A stretch of 64,000 nucleotides of DNA, from positions 372,001 through 436,000 of the forward strand of contig CALYLX010000079.1 of the NCBI GenBank assembly GCA_944990035.1, in the 5' to 3' direction. Position numbers and translations under genes: made by a program. This document shows, one piece after another, positions 23,400 to 35,019 of the stretch. The DNA comes from Clitopilus passeckerianus (Eukaryota > Basidiomycota > Agaricomycetes > Agaricales > Entolomataceae). The notes below the pieces were generated by a model. It was given only the letters and a program-made list of their open reading frames with translations, ran no database searches and had not been told where the DNA came from. The stretch's first letter is position 1; each line of letters begins with the position of its first letter.

Positions 23400-24620
23400 G
23401 GCCGAAAGAGCCTGATACGATGGTATTGCTAAGCTCACCTTCTCTCCCTCCCTTCCGTGTCTCTCAACTGACCCTTCATCGACATCTCCTCCAGACATCG
23501 AACACGCCCCATCACAACTCTACCTTTCTCCTCTCCTCTTTCCCGTTTCCGTCCCGTCGCCTCGGCACCTCTTCGAAGTGTCCCCTCACCTACCTCAGAT
23601 ATATCGAAATGTGGTAAAGAGGCTGGAGAATCGGACGAACAGCTCAACTGTAACTAAACACCTCCTCAACTTCGCCCGGTCTCAACTAACCCCTCCGTTC
23701 GTTTAGCTGCCCTCCTTTCTCCCCCCTTCGCCTCCTCCTCTCGTAAAACTTCCCTCTGCTGTTAGCCCAGTGCTCAGTGAGCAATGCTTACCAGCCAGCT
23801 CAAAGTCACCACTGTTTCCGTGCGAGGTTTCTATCGAAATTGAAGGCGCTGTGAAAGAACCTGGTTGAGCATATTCCTGTCCCACATTTCGAGAGGTAAC
23901 AGACCCATAACTTCGTCTCTGTATACTCAGTGCTCTGACCTCTGGCTTTCTCTAGGTTACGTGGAGACCGGTCACTCACCTCCCTGTCCATAGACCTGTC
24001 GTCCCTTTGCCGCGTTCCGAGGAATCTAATGCCGGTAGAGGTGATGGTTGGTATGATGGTAAGATCACCTTCTCCCCCTCACCTCCGTTTCTCCCCACCG
24101 ATCCTTCATCGACATCGCACAGCACGCCACGCACAGCCTCAGTTGACACTCGTAAAACCACCCACCCAATTGCCATCCTGTCATTCTGGTCATCATCAAC
24201 TGTGCCTTTTCTGCTATCTCTTTTCCCTCATCATTTCGTTCACTGCCCTCTCAATACATTCCAAAGCCGGGCGGGCACTCTCCGAGGATATCTCACCTAT
24301 TTAATCCATCTCGCAGGTTCCCGTCGATCGATATGACGCGAAAATCCGGACAATTTAAAGAGGATGAACGACGCAATGGTGAGAAAACTGACTCTCCTAC
24401 GGCACCTACCGCCTTGTCCGTAGACATATCGTTCCTTTACCGTGTTTTGAGGAGTGTAATGCCAGTAGAAATAACGGGTGGTATGATGGTAAGCTCGACG
24501 TCGAGCCCTCTCTTCCGTTCTCTCAACTAATCCTTCATCGATATCTCTTCAAGGCGTTCGACATGCCACAGCACACCACCACATGCTGGCTACGCCACGC
24601 ACAGCTCCAGTCGACGCTAG
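23400..24620 (+). repeat. Further degenerate copies of the TACGTCA-family repeat
   Basis: Pieces matching the second half of the repeat recur here: GGCTGGAGAATCGGACGAAC near 23620, TCTCAACTAACCCCTCC near 23680, and a diverged copy with ATCAACTGTGCC..TTTTCTGC near 24195 and CGATATGACGCGAAAATCC near 24330. The TACGTCA block itself is not preserved. At least two overlapping copies seem present. No intact reading frame. Confidence 0.45.
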
Positions 24621-25111
24621 AAAGTAAGCCCACTCTGGTGTCATGCTAAAAGGTCAGTCCCTCCCAAACCTAGGTCTCCAGAACCAATGGTTAACACAGC
24701 TCCACAGCCGCAGTTGATTCCCACCCGATCCCACCCGTACCCATACCCATACATGGTGACCGCGTTGACTGCTCCGAGTAGGGGTGACCAGAAGACACGG
24801 GACGACACGAGACGCTGGGTTAGTTGGGAGTTGGGACGGGTCGGTAAGAAGACAGAGAGGAGGAGAGAGGACAAGTTGTGCGCGAGACGAAAATGGGGGA
24901 ACATTCTGCGAAGACGGATGTTGGGTCAAATACCTCATGGTGATTCCGCGTAATGTTGTTAACACGCATTCGATCGTCTGACTCTCCCCCCAACAGTGCG
25001 TGTAGACGCGTTGTAATGTAGCCAGCAATTGGTGGGAAAAGGTATCACAATATCTCCAGCGACTTCTGGGAATTGTAGTGTGTATCCAATGAGTAGCTAC
25101 ATTGAATAAAT
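24621..25111. other. Intergenic region
   Basis: I see no gene or repeat I can name here. Confidence 0.3.
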
Positions 25112-26250
25112 ATTATAATTCCTACCCAGATGACTTAAATGGCAATTTTTGTCCGAATAAAATCCTGCTGAGCCCCATTATAATTGCACTTAATCCCTTC
25201 GCCGCTACATTATAATTTGAATACGTAACATCGGGGGCGGGGGCATTGACTCGGCAATCCGGTCCTACTACCCGAAAACTCAGAATTCACTAATTCTCCT
25301 ACGCCTTATTACATGCTCCCAGCACGCTACATTTTGCTCCGAATCCGTGTTATTACTAGTTAACCAGATCCTAAAGTCCGGAAGACGCGGCGAGATGTGC
25401 ATGATTGAACCCCCGCTTGATCGACAATGCCGAACGTAAGCCTATTGGCCGCACAGTGAGCGGCTGACTTCTGCTGATAGGCCAATCAATGAACAATCCT
25501 ACTCCGACGAGCTCCGAGGTCGAGCAAGAATTCGGTTGTATTGTATTACTTATCCAGCCGCAAATACCTAACGTAGACACATTATAGAGCACTAATAGAG
25601 TCATATACTATACATACACTGTAAATCAGAGCCAGCCGCGGCCCAATCTACGATATTGAAAAGGTCAGACGAAGCTCGAAAGATCGGTAGGGTTTTCTAT
25701 ACATTCCGTGATCAAAGTTATGTTCGACGCTGAACACCACCAACCAAGGGGAAGAATATATATCAATAGCCGAAAATAGAGACAGCAGTAATACTCATTG
25801 CCTTTTATCATTACTTATCTTTACTCTTTGTCGTCACTGGCTTTCTGTAAGAAAGAACGCGCGGTCTTTGTGTACCCTGTATGGAGCATTTGGAAAGAAA
25901 GGGTATCCGCTCGCTATTTTTGCGCCGGCTAGAGCATAGACCGACCGATACAAGACCCTTCGAAAACTTTGTACTCTTCTCCATCCAAAAGAGACAGCCC
26001 AGCTTGAGGAGTGAAGAAAAACAACAGGTAGAGAAAGTTGCAACAACGAGGAATCGAACCCTCGAGTGCCAAAAATGAGCAACCGTACTAAAACCACTAA
26101 GCCAAAGGGCCTTTATATACGTTACTTGACATAGCATTATGATTCCGTAATTGACCTGACCTGAATTATAATACGGAAATCTTGCCATCTGCGTTATAAT
26201 GGGCGTCGTATCATTGATTGCGGGTGTAACAATCATATGTGTATTATAAT
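25112..26250. repeat. Cluster of ATTATAAT palindromes in AT-rich intergenic DNA
   Basis: The 8 bp palindrome occurs at 25112-25119, 25077+100 (25177-25184), 25209-25216, 26165-26172 and 26243-26250, with a one-base variant at about 26193-26200. The stretch has no recognised protein gene. Some copies may mark ends or target sites of small elements, but I cannot pair them into inverted repeats. Confidence 0.5.
26040..26111 (-). tRNA. Degenerate tRNA-like sequence with A and B boxes
   Basis: On the minus strand TGGCTTAGTGG fits the A box and GGTTCGATTCC the B box, 44 nt apart, the spacing of an intronless tRNA. The T arm is strong (CGAGG, loop, CCTCG), though its loop is one base long. The acceptor halves (GGCCCTT and TTGTTGC) do not pair, and no clean anticodon stem forms. 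I read it as a tRNA pseudogene or SINE-like head rather than a working tRNA. Confidence 0.3.
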
Positions 26251-26633
26251 ACATTAACTAAATCAGCTCAGGGGGATCGTATTGTAATACCATTTTCCAC
26301 CAATTGCTTGATGTATTACAAAACGGCTACACGGACTCCTCTCTCCCCAGCCCTCATTCAGGAATCTAGGCCATCGGATTGTAGTGAACTGTTGAATTGT
26401 ATGGAAAATCCATTACAATAATTGGTTCCTGGGTTGCACGAATACATGCTTACAATGTCGCCCCCGATGCTCGTCGAAATCATATTGAAACCTTGACGGC
26501 GCCTTTCAAGGGACGCCCAAAAAGCCGAAGCCGATCAGGACCCACAAGCACGGAAGCACGAGGCATTTGTGATTCAACAGCATCGACCCCAACCCTCATC
26601 TCGTTATTTCCTTCAACATCTTCATACTCTATT

Positions 26634-28489
26634 ATGGACACCAGCAGTGAAAATGATAAATCCGCAACCGTTCGATACTCAGAGGAGTGTACGTATCTTC
26701 TCCTTTCCTCCCAGTGGCAAGGCACGACACTTATTCTAATATGCTGGCATAGTCAACGACGAACAAGCCGAGGTTACTTATCAGTCCTCCGATGGGATCC
26801 GATTTCGAATCCACGCGGTCTATTTGAAGGCTCATACCGAAGGCCTAGCCCCGCCAGACGGATCTTCGCTGCAGGAAATAGTTCAGCTGACAGAGCCCGC
26901 CACGATACTGGAAATGTTGTTCGAATTCATTTATTCAACTCGGCCACTTGCGCTTTCACTCGACCTGGATTTTGAAGCGTTGAAGGATCTTGCCGAAGCA
27001 GCAGAGAAGTATCAGGTGTTTCCAGCCATGTATGAATGTCATCTACGGATGAGGCAAGTGACTACGCGTGGGCGTGCAATTAACAGATACAGATTGATGA
27101 CTGCGGTTGCAGGGCTACTCTCCCAGACCATGCCGTCTCCGTTCTTGGATATGCTCTGAAACACGACTACATCGATCTAGCAGATGATGCTGCTCTGTAT
27201 GCCATCGACGAAAGACTTCCGGAAGTTATCGACAGCATCCCATCAGAATTCTGTAAGCCTTGGGTGAGCTAATTTCTTATATTAGGATGCACCGAGCCTT
27301 AAATATATTATTCCAGGTGAAATATTACGATATGTGGCTGGAAGTCCAGCGACGCGCTCTGGGAACACACGCTCCATCAAGTGGCGTGCCCATGTCAATG
27401 GTGGCGCAGCTCTCTCAAGGGTTTTCGGCCCTGCGGGACTCTGCGATGTTTCGTAATAGAAAGGTTTGTTCTCTAACAACATTACCAGTGGAGGTGGATA
27501 TTGAAGCGCTCCGTAAGTTTGGGTCGAAGATCAAAGCGGATATTGATGCCATACCCAAGTTCAGCGGGACCCTGGTCGGAAAAGGGATGTCACAGTCCAC
27601 GAACAAAGACCCTGCGGTGATGCAGGATGGAGATGTGGTTATCAAATCTTCGGACGGCATTGACCATTTTTCAAACCGTGAGGTTCTACTCGCTTGCTCG
27701 ACGGGTTTATACGACCCAACGGTGAACATAAGCCGGGTTTCTGAAAGTTCTTCGACCATTCGACTGCTCTTGCAATTTCTTAAACCGCTCCGGTCACCCA
27801 ATCTCCGAATCCTTAGTTTTTGCGAGTTAAAGGACTTGGCGTTGGCCGCGGAGAGGTACGCAGTCCATCAAGCAAGAGCGGTTTGTCGTGTGTTCATGCG
27901 GTAAGCTCATTATCTACCTATGCTCCCCAACCATTAGACCTACACCGTTTCGAACCAGAAAAGCACTTCCCAATAATGCAACAGATATATTCATCTATGC
28001 GGCGACGTTCTCTTACCTCGAAATTCTGGATTTGGCTATACCATTGCTAATGGGTCCAGGCCACATATTCGAAGACACGCTCAAGCGTCTACCTTCATCT
28101 CTTATACTGCCTTGGGTGCGTTATGATTCTGCTACTTTTCATAGGCTAATGGAACGTCGTTCAAGACACGTTATTATCACAGGTGGCAAGATGTGGGTAG
28201 GGAGCTTATCGCTGAAGCACTCACCCAAGCGCCTACTATTTCAGAGGGCAGTTCATGGAACACACTTCAAAAGTTGGGCTATTGCTCTTGTGGCCAGTTC
28301 CTATTGGTAGCGCACCACCTCGGAGGGACGATGGATAAGTTGCTTCGAGAACCAGCAGCTCTCAGAGATCTTGAAGATCTTTTCCCTACTTCGGTGGATT
28401 GTGCAGACGCTCGGGGAGTGTTTCTGGCCTGCAAGGCAAAAGCGGAGAAGTTGATAAACGATATTCCTTCATTTAGTAGCTTCATTTGA
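26634..28489 (+). CDS. Double-BTB/POZ domain protein, copy 1
   Basis: Six exons close in frame (530 residues): 26634-26688, 26753-27053, 27113-27263, 27317-27900, 27938-28115, 28166-28489. BTB domain 1 covers about residues 20-118 (VTYQSSDGIRFRIHAVYLK; LAEAAEKYQVFPAMYECHLR). A helical segment follows (GYALKHDYIDLAD). BTB domain 2 lies at about 270-364 (DVVIKSSDGIDHFSNREVL; DLALAAERYAVHQARAVCR). A C-terminal helical part ends PSFSSFI. BTB domains dimerise and often link substrates to cullin-3 ubiquitin ligases; that role is only inferred here. Intron 2 starts with GCAAGT, a GC-AG intron, where the two paralogues at 35.6-37.4 and 43.7-45.6 kb have GT. Exons 2 and 3 match theirs exactly in length (301 and 151 nt). 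Confidence 0.8.
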
Positions 28490-29920
28490 TGTGATCTTTG
28501 GGATATACAGTTTACCGTTCAGTTCTGCACGAGGTGGGGACCTAGGAGCATGTCGACCAAGTCTAGGCTGCCGCACGAGCTCATCAGCCGGGCTCTTGAG
28601 GCGAAGATGACGAGATCGTGACGAGCATCCTCAAATGCATGCCAGCCCAGAGGACATTCTTTCCAATATCTTCTTGGTCACACTACCTCTCTCTAGACGC
28701 AGATATGTTGTACGACATGAATGTTGACCCACTCATGAAGCCACAGGATGAACCCGTGAATTGGCACTGGTGCTGCCGAAAACGTTGGTCAATAAATTGG
28801 ATGATGACACGGCCCAGCCGTGAATACATTTATTTTCGATTATTTTGTCGATTTTATCTGTATTTCTCTACCTAATACACGGGAAACCTAAGACTAGGAA
28901 TGAGCTCCGGTTACCTAGTAAGAGTAGCTATGAACCAAAGAGGGACCCTTAACAGTGTAAACACCCTCGAGCGACGGTATCAGAAACAGGGATACGCCGC
29001 ATTGGCAACATCGGTACTCGTCCACCAAGGAGGTACAGGATTGGCACTCCTGCGCGCAAAGACTCGAAGTCCGACGAATCCGATGACGACCCGATCTCGG
29101 CAGGGGCAATGCCTGAGCGGGATATTCTTAGAACAACCTCGGTACCTTGATCGCAAACTTGCCGAGCCCGGCAAAGTCAATCAATGTGGTCCATCGTCGA
29201 GGTTGTCCAATCGTCGAAGGAGGATTCCTCCACAACGAAAATATAGACAAGGAATCGCGTGGTTCCAAGTACTCGGGAAAGCATACCAAGCATAAGCTTG
29301 GTCAGATTTCGAGTGACCAACCAATAGCGAACGAGATATTTGGGTGGAGAGTTCTAGCAGAATTATGCACAACACTTTCTCTCCCAATTCTCGATCGTTT
29401 TCCATATGGTACACCTCTCGACGAGCTCTCATTCGCTAGTTCATACCCTTGGCATATTAAAAATAGCTATCACGCTCGAGAATATTCTATAGCAGACAGG
29501 GCACGGACCATTCGCATTTTGTATAAGTACTGTACTATTTCCTACCTAGAAAAAGCAAGTATTCGTTAGATCTCAATTCAGAGCGTTTGCGAGCGTATCT
29601 AAACGATTGGCGTGCGCTTCGACCTTAGAAACTGCGGGTTCTTTGGTCTTGAGTATTTCCTGAGGGATCCCATTTGCGTGCGCGCAGATTTGTTGTTCAT
29701 TGAATATAAAAACTTCGAATTCAAATTCTACGCTACACAAGCAATCAAACTATCTATATACGACTCTACTTAAGGGTTGAGGAGTGTTATTCGATTGTTC
29801 CAAGCCCCACGAACCCTTGAGAGGCCGTGAGTTTTAGGTTAGTTAGTGTGTGTGTGTGAGTTGTTGTCAAGCACGCACTTTCTGTTCATTTCCCGCGCCG
29901 TTCATCAATGAGCTGACAGG
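28490..29920. other. Intergenic region without a recognised gene
   Basis: This holds the 3' flank of the BTB gene and about 1.4 kb more. Open frames up to 140 codons occur on both strands, but they overlap, lack splice signals and show no domain. Confidence 0.35.
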
Positions 29921-29923
29921 CTT

Positions 29924-30127
29924 ATGTTCTTGTTCACTGGAAGCAACTCTAACCATTCCTGTACGGAGATACAGGTGGAGGACAAGTTCATACTGCGGCT
30001 TTATCAGCCGCCTTACAACTCGAACACGGATAAACGGTTTTTGCCGATATACTTCGAGGCTAGAGGTTCGCCGTGTGACATTGAAGGCTCATTAGTTGTA
30101 TTTCCTTCACCTATGATTAATGCGTGA
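29924..30127 (+). pseudogene. Relic of an F-box gene C-terminus
   Basis: The end of this block (FEARGSPCDIEGSLVVFPSP, then MINA and stop) aligns with the C-terminus of the F-box protein at 41.9 kb (TRARGSPSDEDGTLDVFPPP, then MINC and stop). DNA identity is obvious as well (GGCTAGAGGTTC and CCTATGATTAA are shared). Only about 50 codons of clear homology are seen and no F-box, so it is a truncated copy on the opposite strand from its relative. Confidence 0.55.
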
Positions 30128-30774
30128 CCATCTAATTACGCAATTTCCTCCACCACCCTCGTTTTAGCATGAGAATTATGTATGTTTCAATTAAATATTT
30201 TTACGGAATTGTCCGCTCGCCATTGTGTAGATGTGTCAGGAGGCAGCATGAACTTCGACATTTGACACCAGACGCAACCTACGTTCCTCCATGCGCCTGG
30301 ATATGGAGTCGATTCATGCCACCGAAGCAACAAACACAAAGTGACGATCGTTAAGGAGCCTCCCATCCGAGCGGCAGGTGAATGACAGGCGGAATGTTGA
30401 GGAGATATTGAGGAGACGTCGACGTCATCTCAATGAATTAGGTTTCCTCAAGAAGTAGTACTGATTGTATATGCAGGCGCGTAAGTCCATCCTGTCAACT
30501 GTCAACTCCACCTTATGATTCATCCTCGTTGCATCCGTGGTCCAGATATGTTATGAACGTAACGAATGGAAGTCCAGCAGTCTCCGCTCTCCGACAGGTA
30601 CCTCGAAAGTATCAGAACGAGGGCTTGAATTCTGTGGAGACAGTGTGGTGGGGGTAGTAGCATCAAGCCGAACAAGCATTTCCTCAATTAATAGCTACCA
30701 GGAATGGGTAACGATCAGGCTTATGTCGTGTTTTTCCATCTTGGAACACGACAGTAGGTTGTTCTATAAAAGCC

Positions 30775-30782
30775 CGTTCGAG
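30775..30782 (+). promoter_or_regulatory. TATA box of 81-residue gene, copy 1
   Basis: TATAAAAG lies 165 bp before the ATG at 30940. The paralogue has the same box 167 bp before its ATG, in a similar context (TCTATAAAAGCC). Confidence 0.7.
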
Positions 30783-30939
30783 TCGAACATATTTCCTCAG
30801 AATCCCAACACATCCCAACGATCGAAAATCACCCAACGTCAATACAAATTCTAAACTGTTCTACGTATTATAAATCTTTGCCACAGTAAGCCGCCTTTGT
30901 TCTCTTCTCTGACGCTTTGAAACCCTAATCTCTTCCCAG

Positions 30940-31185
30940 ATGCCCGGTATCTTCATAAAAAACTCTTCCCCCTCACCCGTCAAAGCCTTCGTATCCAAAT
31001 ACAACGGCGGAAATGACGAATGGTTCACTTTGCAGCCCGGCGGAAGCGATACGTGGGGTCGACCCGATACTGCATGGGAGATTGTGGCTTTTGAGCAGGG
31101 AGGTTACAATAATAGGGCAGGGAAGTACATCATGGCTGGTGCAGCTGTCACCTTCTACGGTCTCCAGGACATTCGTGTCGAGTAG
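30940..31185 (+). CDS. Small 81-residue protein, copy 1
   Basis: The intronless coding sequence MPGIFIKNSS...DIRVE is preceded by a probable 5'UTR intron (30896-30939, GTAAGC to CCCAG) that ends right at the ATG. The copy at 34106 has the same length and arrangement, with about 60% identity by eye. Conserved features are FVSKYNGG, a W-x-T-L-Q-P-G segment, DTW.RPD, AWE, FEQGG and a final IRVE. There is no signal peptide, membrane segment or cysteine. The short alternating pattern suggests an all-beta fold; it should be cytosolic. I do not recognise a named family. Conservation between copies (changes mostly conservative, no stop) argues that it is real. Confidence 0.7.
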   Translation: MPGIFIKNSSPSPVKAFVSKYNGGNDEWFTLQPGGSDTWGRPDTAWEIVAFEQGGYNNRAGKYIMAGAAVTFYGLQDIRVE

Positions 31186-31316
31186 GAGGATTGGGGTACG
31201 ACATGGACACAGACTCGAGGAAGGAAATTGAGCAGAATCATGATTTTGTATTGCGATGTGATGTAATCCGTAGTCGAACATATTGACAGTTGTGACCTCT
31301 TGAGTCGCCTGGCCGA

Positions 31317-31460
31317 GCTATACCCACGTTCTCGTGAAAAATTCTCCCTCGTCCAGGAAATCATTGAATCCCTTGCGCTGCACCTGTAAAGCAAGAACGA
31401 ATTAGCAGTCAGATCAATGAGTTTTCCCGCATCACAGCGACTGGAATCAGCTTACCTGGA
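31317..31460 (+). repeat. Downstream duplicated block, copy 1
   Basis: CTATACCCAC..TCGTGAAAAATTCTCCC.. through AATCCCTTGCGCT and TGTAAAGCAA matches the block at 34731-34870. It shows that the duplication unit extends beyond the 81-residue gene. Confidence 0.65.
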
Positions 31461-32199
31461 GTCTCGAGAATGCTCTACCGTCTCATCACTGCCTCCTCAT
31501 GGAAACCACACCTCTCCTCCACCCAGTCCCATCGCGTACCATATCTCAGCCAACCGAGACCGACTGAAGGAGGCGGATGTACAATGTACTCTGTTAGTTC
31601 GGGGCCGTCGAAGAGATGTAAGAATGGACTTGCCTGCTCGAGTTCCGTGTGGTTCCGACCGAGAGAACTGCTAGAGCAACCGAAACTTTCGTCAGGGTAA
31701 CGAAACAGGCGGGAAGATCATTCACTAACGCATTGTTCTTCCTCCCATAACGGTAGGTTAGACAGGCGAATTCAGGTAGGCGAGGGGTTAGGTCGCTCAC
31801 CTCGAGATAGAACGGAAACGTGCTCAGCGTCGTCTCCAAGTGGCCAGGGACCTAAACGCCAGATCCAAGAAATTCACCATACATCTCCATGGGCGAATTC
31901 ACCAGTATCCTCCCCATCCCTACCCTCATCCATCGCCTGTATCCCGAGGCGGGAAGCCTGCTCCAACAGGCCGGAAGTGCCGTTTCCGGAATATTGGTCC
32001 TCGTTTCATACGGAAGATGGCCGGAGTAGACGAGATCATAGTTAAGGCATGCGCAGGAGACAAGATGGGTGTCGGTTACTAGTGTTGGTCTTGATGCAAG
32101 GAACGGCGAAAGAGGAAGTTAACGAGCTACATGAGGTTTCCTACCGGGAGAGGGGCTCCGAGTTCAAACACTACAGCAGTCTCGGCATTATACCAGAGT
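31461..32199. other. Intergenic region
   Basis: No gene recognised between the duplicated downstream block and the TACGTCA-family repeat. Confidence 0.35.
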
Positions 32200-32560
32200 T
32201 TTCCTTTGAGCGAAATCGCACAGCGTGTTCAAGGGAGAAACGACGAGATGGGCGACAGAAGGCAGCGAGAACACAGACGAAAGGGAGGGCTGACCGACAC
32301 GTGTTCTGTGCCTGGCGCTACGTCATCGTGGCCTTGCCAACTTTTCTGTCTCGTCGTCTCATCCCATTTAGCCCCCTCGGCTCGTCGCTGAGACTAGCCT
32401 TCACTAGCACTTTGTTGAAGTTATATCTCATTGGCTCTCGTTGATCGATATGAGGTGAAGAGCCTGGAGAATCGGATGAACCATGCAATGGTAACAAACT
32501 TCATCTTCTACTTCGTCCTGTCTCAACTAACCCCTCAATCAATTTAGCTCCTTCGTTTCT
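32200..32560 (+). repeat. Dispersed repeat copy (TACGTCA family), downstream of 81-residue gene 1
   Basis: GGGAGAAACGACGAGATGG is followed by TGCCTGGCGCTACGTCATC (32309-32327), then GATCGATATGAGGTGAAGAG (32446 onward), CTGGAGAATCGGATGAACC and TCTCAACTAACCCCTC. Almost the same series occurs at 35.02-35.40 kb after 81-residue gene 2. Confidence 0.65.
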
Positions 32561-33920
32561 CTTTACTGCATACAAAATCCAGAAATGGAGGAACTTGTTT
32601 GGAAATGAACGTTGGGGGACAACACTTGTAAGCAGACTCGCTCTCTTCTCCGTTCGCTGTATCCTCCCATACTCACAGTCGTCCTCCCCTATGTCTATAC
32701 GAGTCACCTCCCGCCTCCCCTCGATGCCCCGGGACCAAAAAAAGCCAGAAGAACTCCTAAATGGGAACTGAACAACGTTAGCTCCATGGTCAGAAACGCG
32801 GCCAGTCGATTGAGAGGCTGGATGAAGGAAGAGCTTCTGAACGAGGAATGTAAGCTCTATGACAGGGATCTCCTTCCGGACATCGTTAGGATCATGCCAA
32901 GAAAATAGTTCCCGGTTGTGAGCGAGACTGTGTAAGCTCCGCCCACCGTTCTTCCAACGGCCACGTTCTCATCTATTCAGTACTTCGTAGAGAAGATGTA
33001 CCCCGAAATCGAAATGGGAATGTAATTCGTACTTTTGCCTCATTCTCCTTAAACCTGAGTCTGGAACATGGGTTCTGGGGATGCTTCTGCTTTGGAACCC
33101 CTCGCGGGGTCTCCTCGGCTCCTCAACTCTCAAGCTTTATCGCCATCATCCATGCATCGTAGAACTTGAACGTCTTTTCTCGCACTCTAATCTTCTAGAA
33201 ATCCGACGAATGGCTTCGATGCTCGCATTAGGCAGGTCCAAAGAACGGCGAGGTTTCTTTTCTCAAACAGGATCAGCCAGTTTAAATTTACGCTCAGCTT
33301 CAGTATTATAGATACCCAACAGAACGTACTAGTAGAAGTTCGCCTAAGGAGTCAAGGTAGACCCCTGATATCGGTTTAGGTAGGCTTTCGTGCGAAACAG
33401 CAACTCTTAGTACAAGCTAGTTGAGGAGAAGGACTCATGCCAATAAAGTCCCAAGCGAAGAAGATATACTCCTTACATCGAAGGCGTAGATGAAGCCTCG
33501 ATGCCATCCAATCCACCCCTGAAGACCTTAATGAATTCTTCCGATCGCCTGAAGAGCGAGAAGTTACCCGCTGGGACAGACGGCCGTGTTCCCCTTGCAC
33601 ATGCTATCACACTATCCTCCTTTCGTCTAGACCTGGAGAAGTAGTACCGAAGTACGGTAAACAGTCGATTTGGGCGACGAAGAAGGAGTCGGGGTATATG
33701 GAAAGGAGGAGGATGCAGAGGAAGCACCAAGAAGCTCGATCGAATGAGCATGGGGCTTGCAAAGAAGCATTCATACCGTCACGAGGTCGCCGGAAGCTCC
33801 GGCCTTGGAATGCCTGGAGAGGCTAGGGGAACAGAAGTTCAAGCCACTCCGCGGGGAAGATGTGGTTAGGGGAATAATGGTGAGATCCTCACCAAAGAAT
33901 AGATCTAATTTACGTCTTAG
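32561..33920. other. Intergenic region
   Basis: Short unspliced open frames only; nothing recognised. It separates the two duplicated segments. Confidence 0.35.
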
Positions 33921-33938
33921 ATTATGAGTGTGCTGGTC

Positions 33939-33946
33939 TATAAAAG
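33939..33946 (+). promoter_or_regulatory. TATA box of 81-residue gene, copy 2
   Basis: TATAAAAG lies 167 bp before the ATG at 34106, and its flank matches that of copy 1. Confidence 0.7.
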
Positions 33947-34105
33947 CCATTCAACTCAACTCGACCGTGTCTCCTCAGAGTCGCGACTTGTACCGACTTT
34001 TGAAATTTTGTCAAATATCAATACCAAACCGTGCTTGAATCTTTTCCACAGTAAGCCACCTGCATTCTCTCGCCTCACGCTTCGAAGGCTTACTTTACTC
34101 CACAG

Positions 34106-34351
34106 ATGCCCGGTATCTTTATCAGGAACGCGTCTTTCCAAGCTGTTAACGTCTTCGTATCCAAATACAACGGTGGAAGTGATGATTGGTACACTTTGCA
34201 GCCCGGTGCAGGCGATACCTGGAATCGACCCGATGGTGCATGGGAGGTAGTGACTTTTGAGCAGGGAGGTGGTGATCATAGGGTTGGGGAATATGTTCGT
34301 GCCCCGGCATCCTTGACCTTCTACTCCCTCAGTCACATTCGTGTCGAGTAG
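34106..34351 (+). CDS. Small 81-residue protein, copy 2
   Basis: This is the paralogue of the gene at 30940, of identical length. A probable 5'UTR intron (34051-34105, GTAAGC to CACAG) again ends at the ATG. The shared motifs (FVSKYNGG, YTLQPG, DTWNRPD, AWEVV, FEQGG, IRVE) are kept, while positions 10-15 and the segment after FEQGG vary. There is no signal peptide or transmembrane stretch. Function unknown. Confidence 0.7.
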   Translation: MPGIFIRNASFQAVNVFVSKYNGGSDDWYTLQPGAGDTWNRPDGAWEVVTFEQGGGDHRVGEYVRAPASLTFYSLSHIRVE

Positions 34352-34730
34352 AAGGTCGGACTACGAACACAATCTGGTGGGGTTACTAGTATGTCGTTGC
34401 ATTGCCATTTGATGTAGCCTGTAGGACGTGATTATGATGGTCACTTGCGTTTTCACAAATCATAAGATATGAAGCAAACGGTGTGAGTGTAGACAAGAGA
34501 CGAGATGGCACGAGAAAAAAGAAGAAGTGAGAGGACACCACGCTCGTGTTCAAGTGGCACCTTCAGGGACGATTATTGATTCAAAGATGAGAACGACGAT
34601 GGTGGGGTCCACGATCGACGACGATACACGTAATACCCAGTACTACTTCTATAGAAAGAGGTGTCGAATTAGACCAGCGAGCCCCGCTCGAGGTGGTGTA
34701 TAGCTTACATTGATTCAAGTTGTCCGCAGG

Positions 34731-34870
34731 CTATACCCACTCCGTCATGAAAAATTTCTCCCTCACCCAGTAAATCGTCGAATCCCTTACGCTAGAACTT
34801 GTAAAGCAATAATAACTTAGCGGTTAGACCAAAGAGTCTTCTAGTATCATAGCGAGGGGGTTCAACTTAC
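34731..34870 (+). repeat. Downstream duplicated block, copy 2
   Basis: CTATACCCACTCCGTCATG, AAAATTTCTCCCTC and AATCCCTTACGCT match 31317-31450. Confidence 0.65.
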
Positions 34871-35019
34871 CTCAAATCAATAGTCACTTTAGGGAGATGC
34901 GAGGAACGGCAAGAGGGTGGAAGTTTACGAGATAGATGAGATATCATACATTTGAGAGGCTCGAAGTCTCAACACTACAGCTATCTCAGCGTTCCCCAAG
35001 AGTTTTACTTGGAACGAAT

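Noticed and set aside
26040..26111. A functional tRNA gene
   Set aside because: Acceptor halves do not pair and no proper anticodon stem forms; kept only as a degenerate tRNA-like unit.
28116..28165. A 29 nt last intron in BTB copy 1
   Set aside because: Too short for splicing; using the acceptor at 28165 gives a 50 nt intron and restores the frame shared with the paralogues.
30940..31185. Assignment of the 81-residue protein to known small fungal lectin or pore-forming families
   Set aside because: Length and motifs do not match the families I know; leaving it unnamed is safer.
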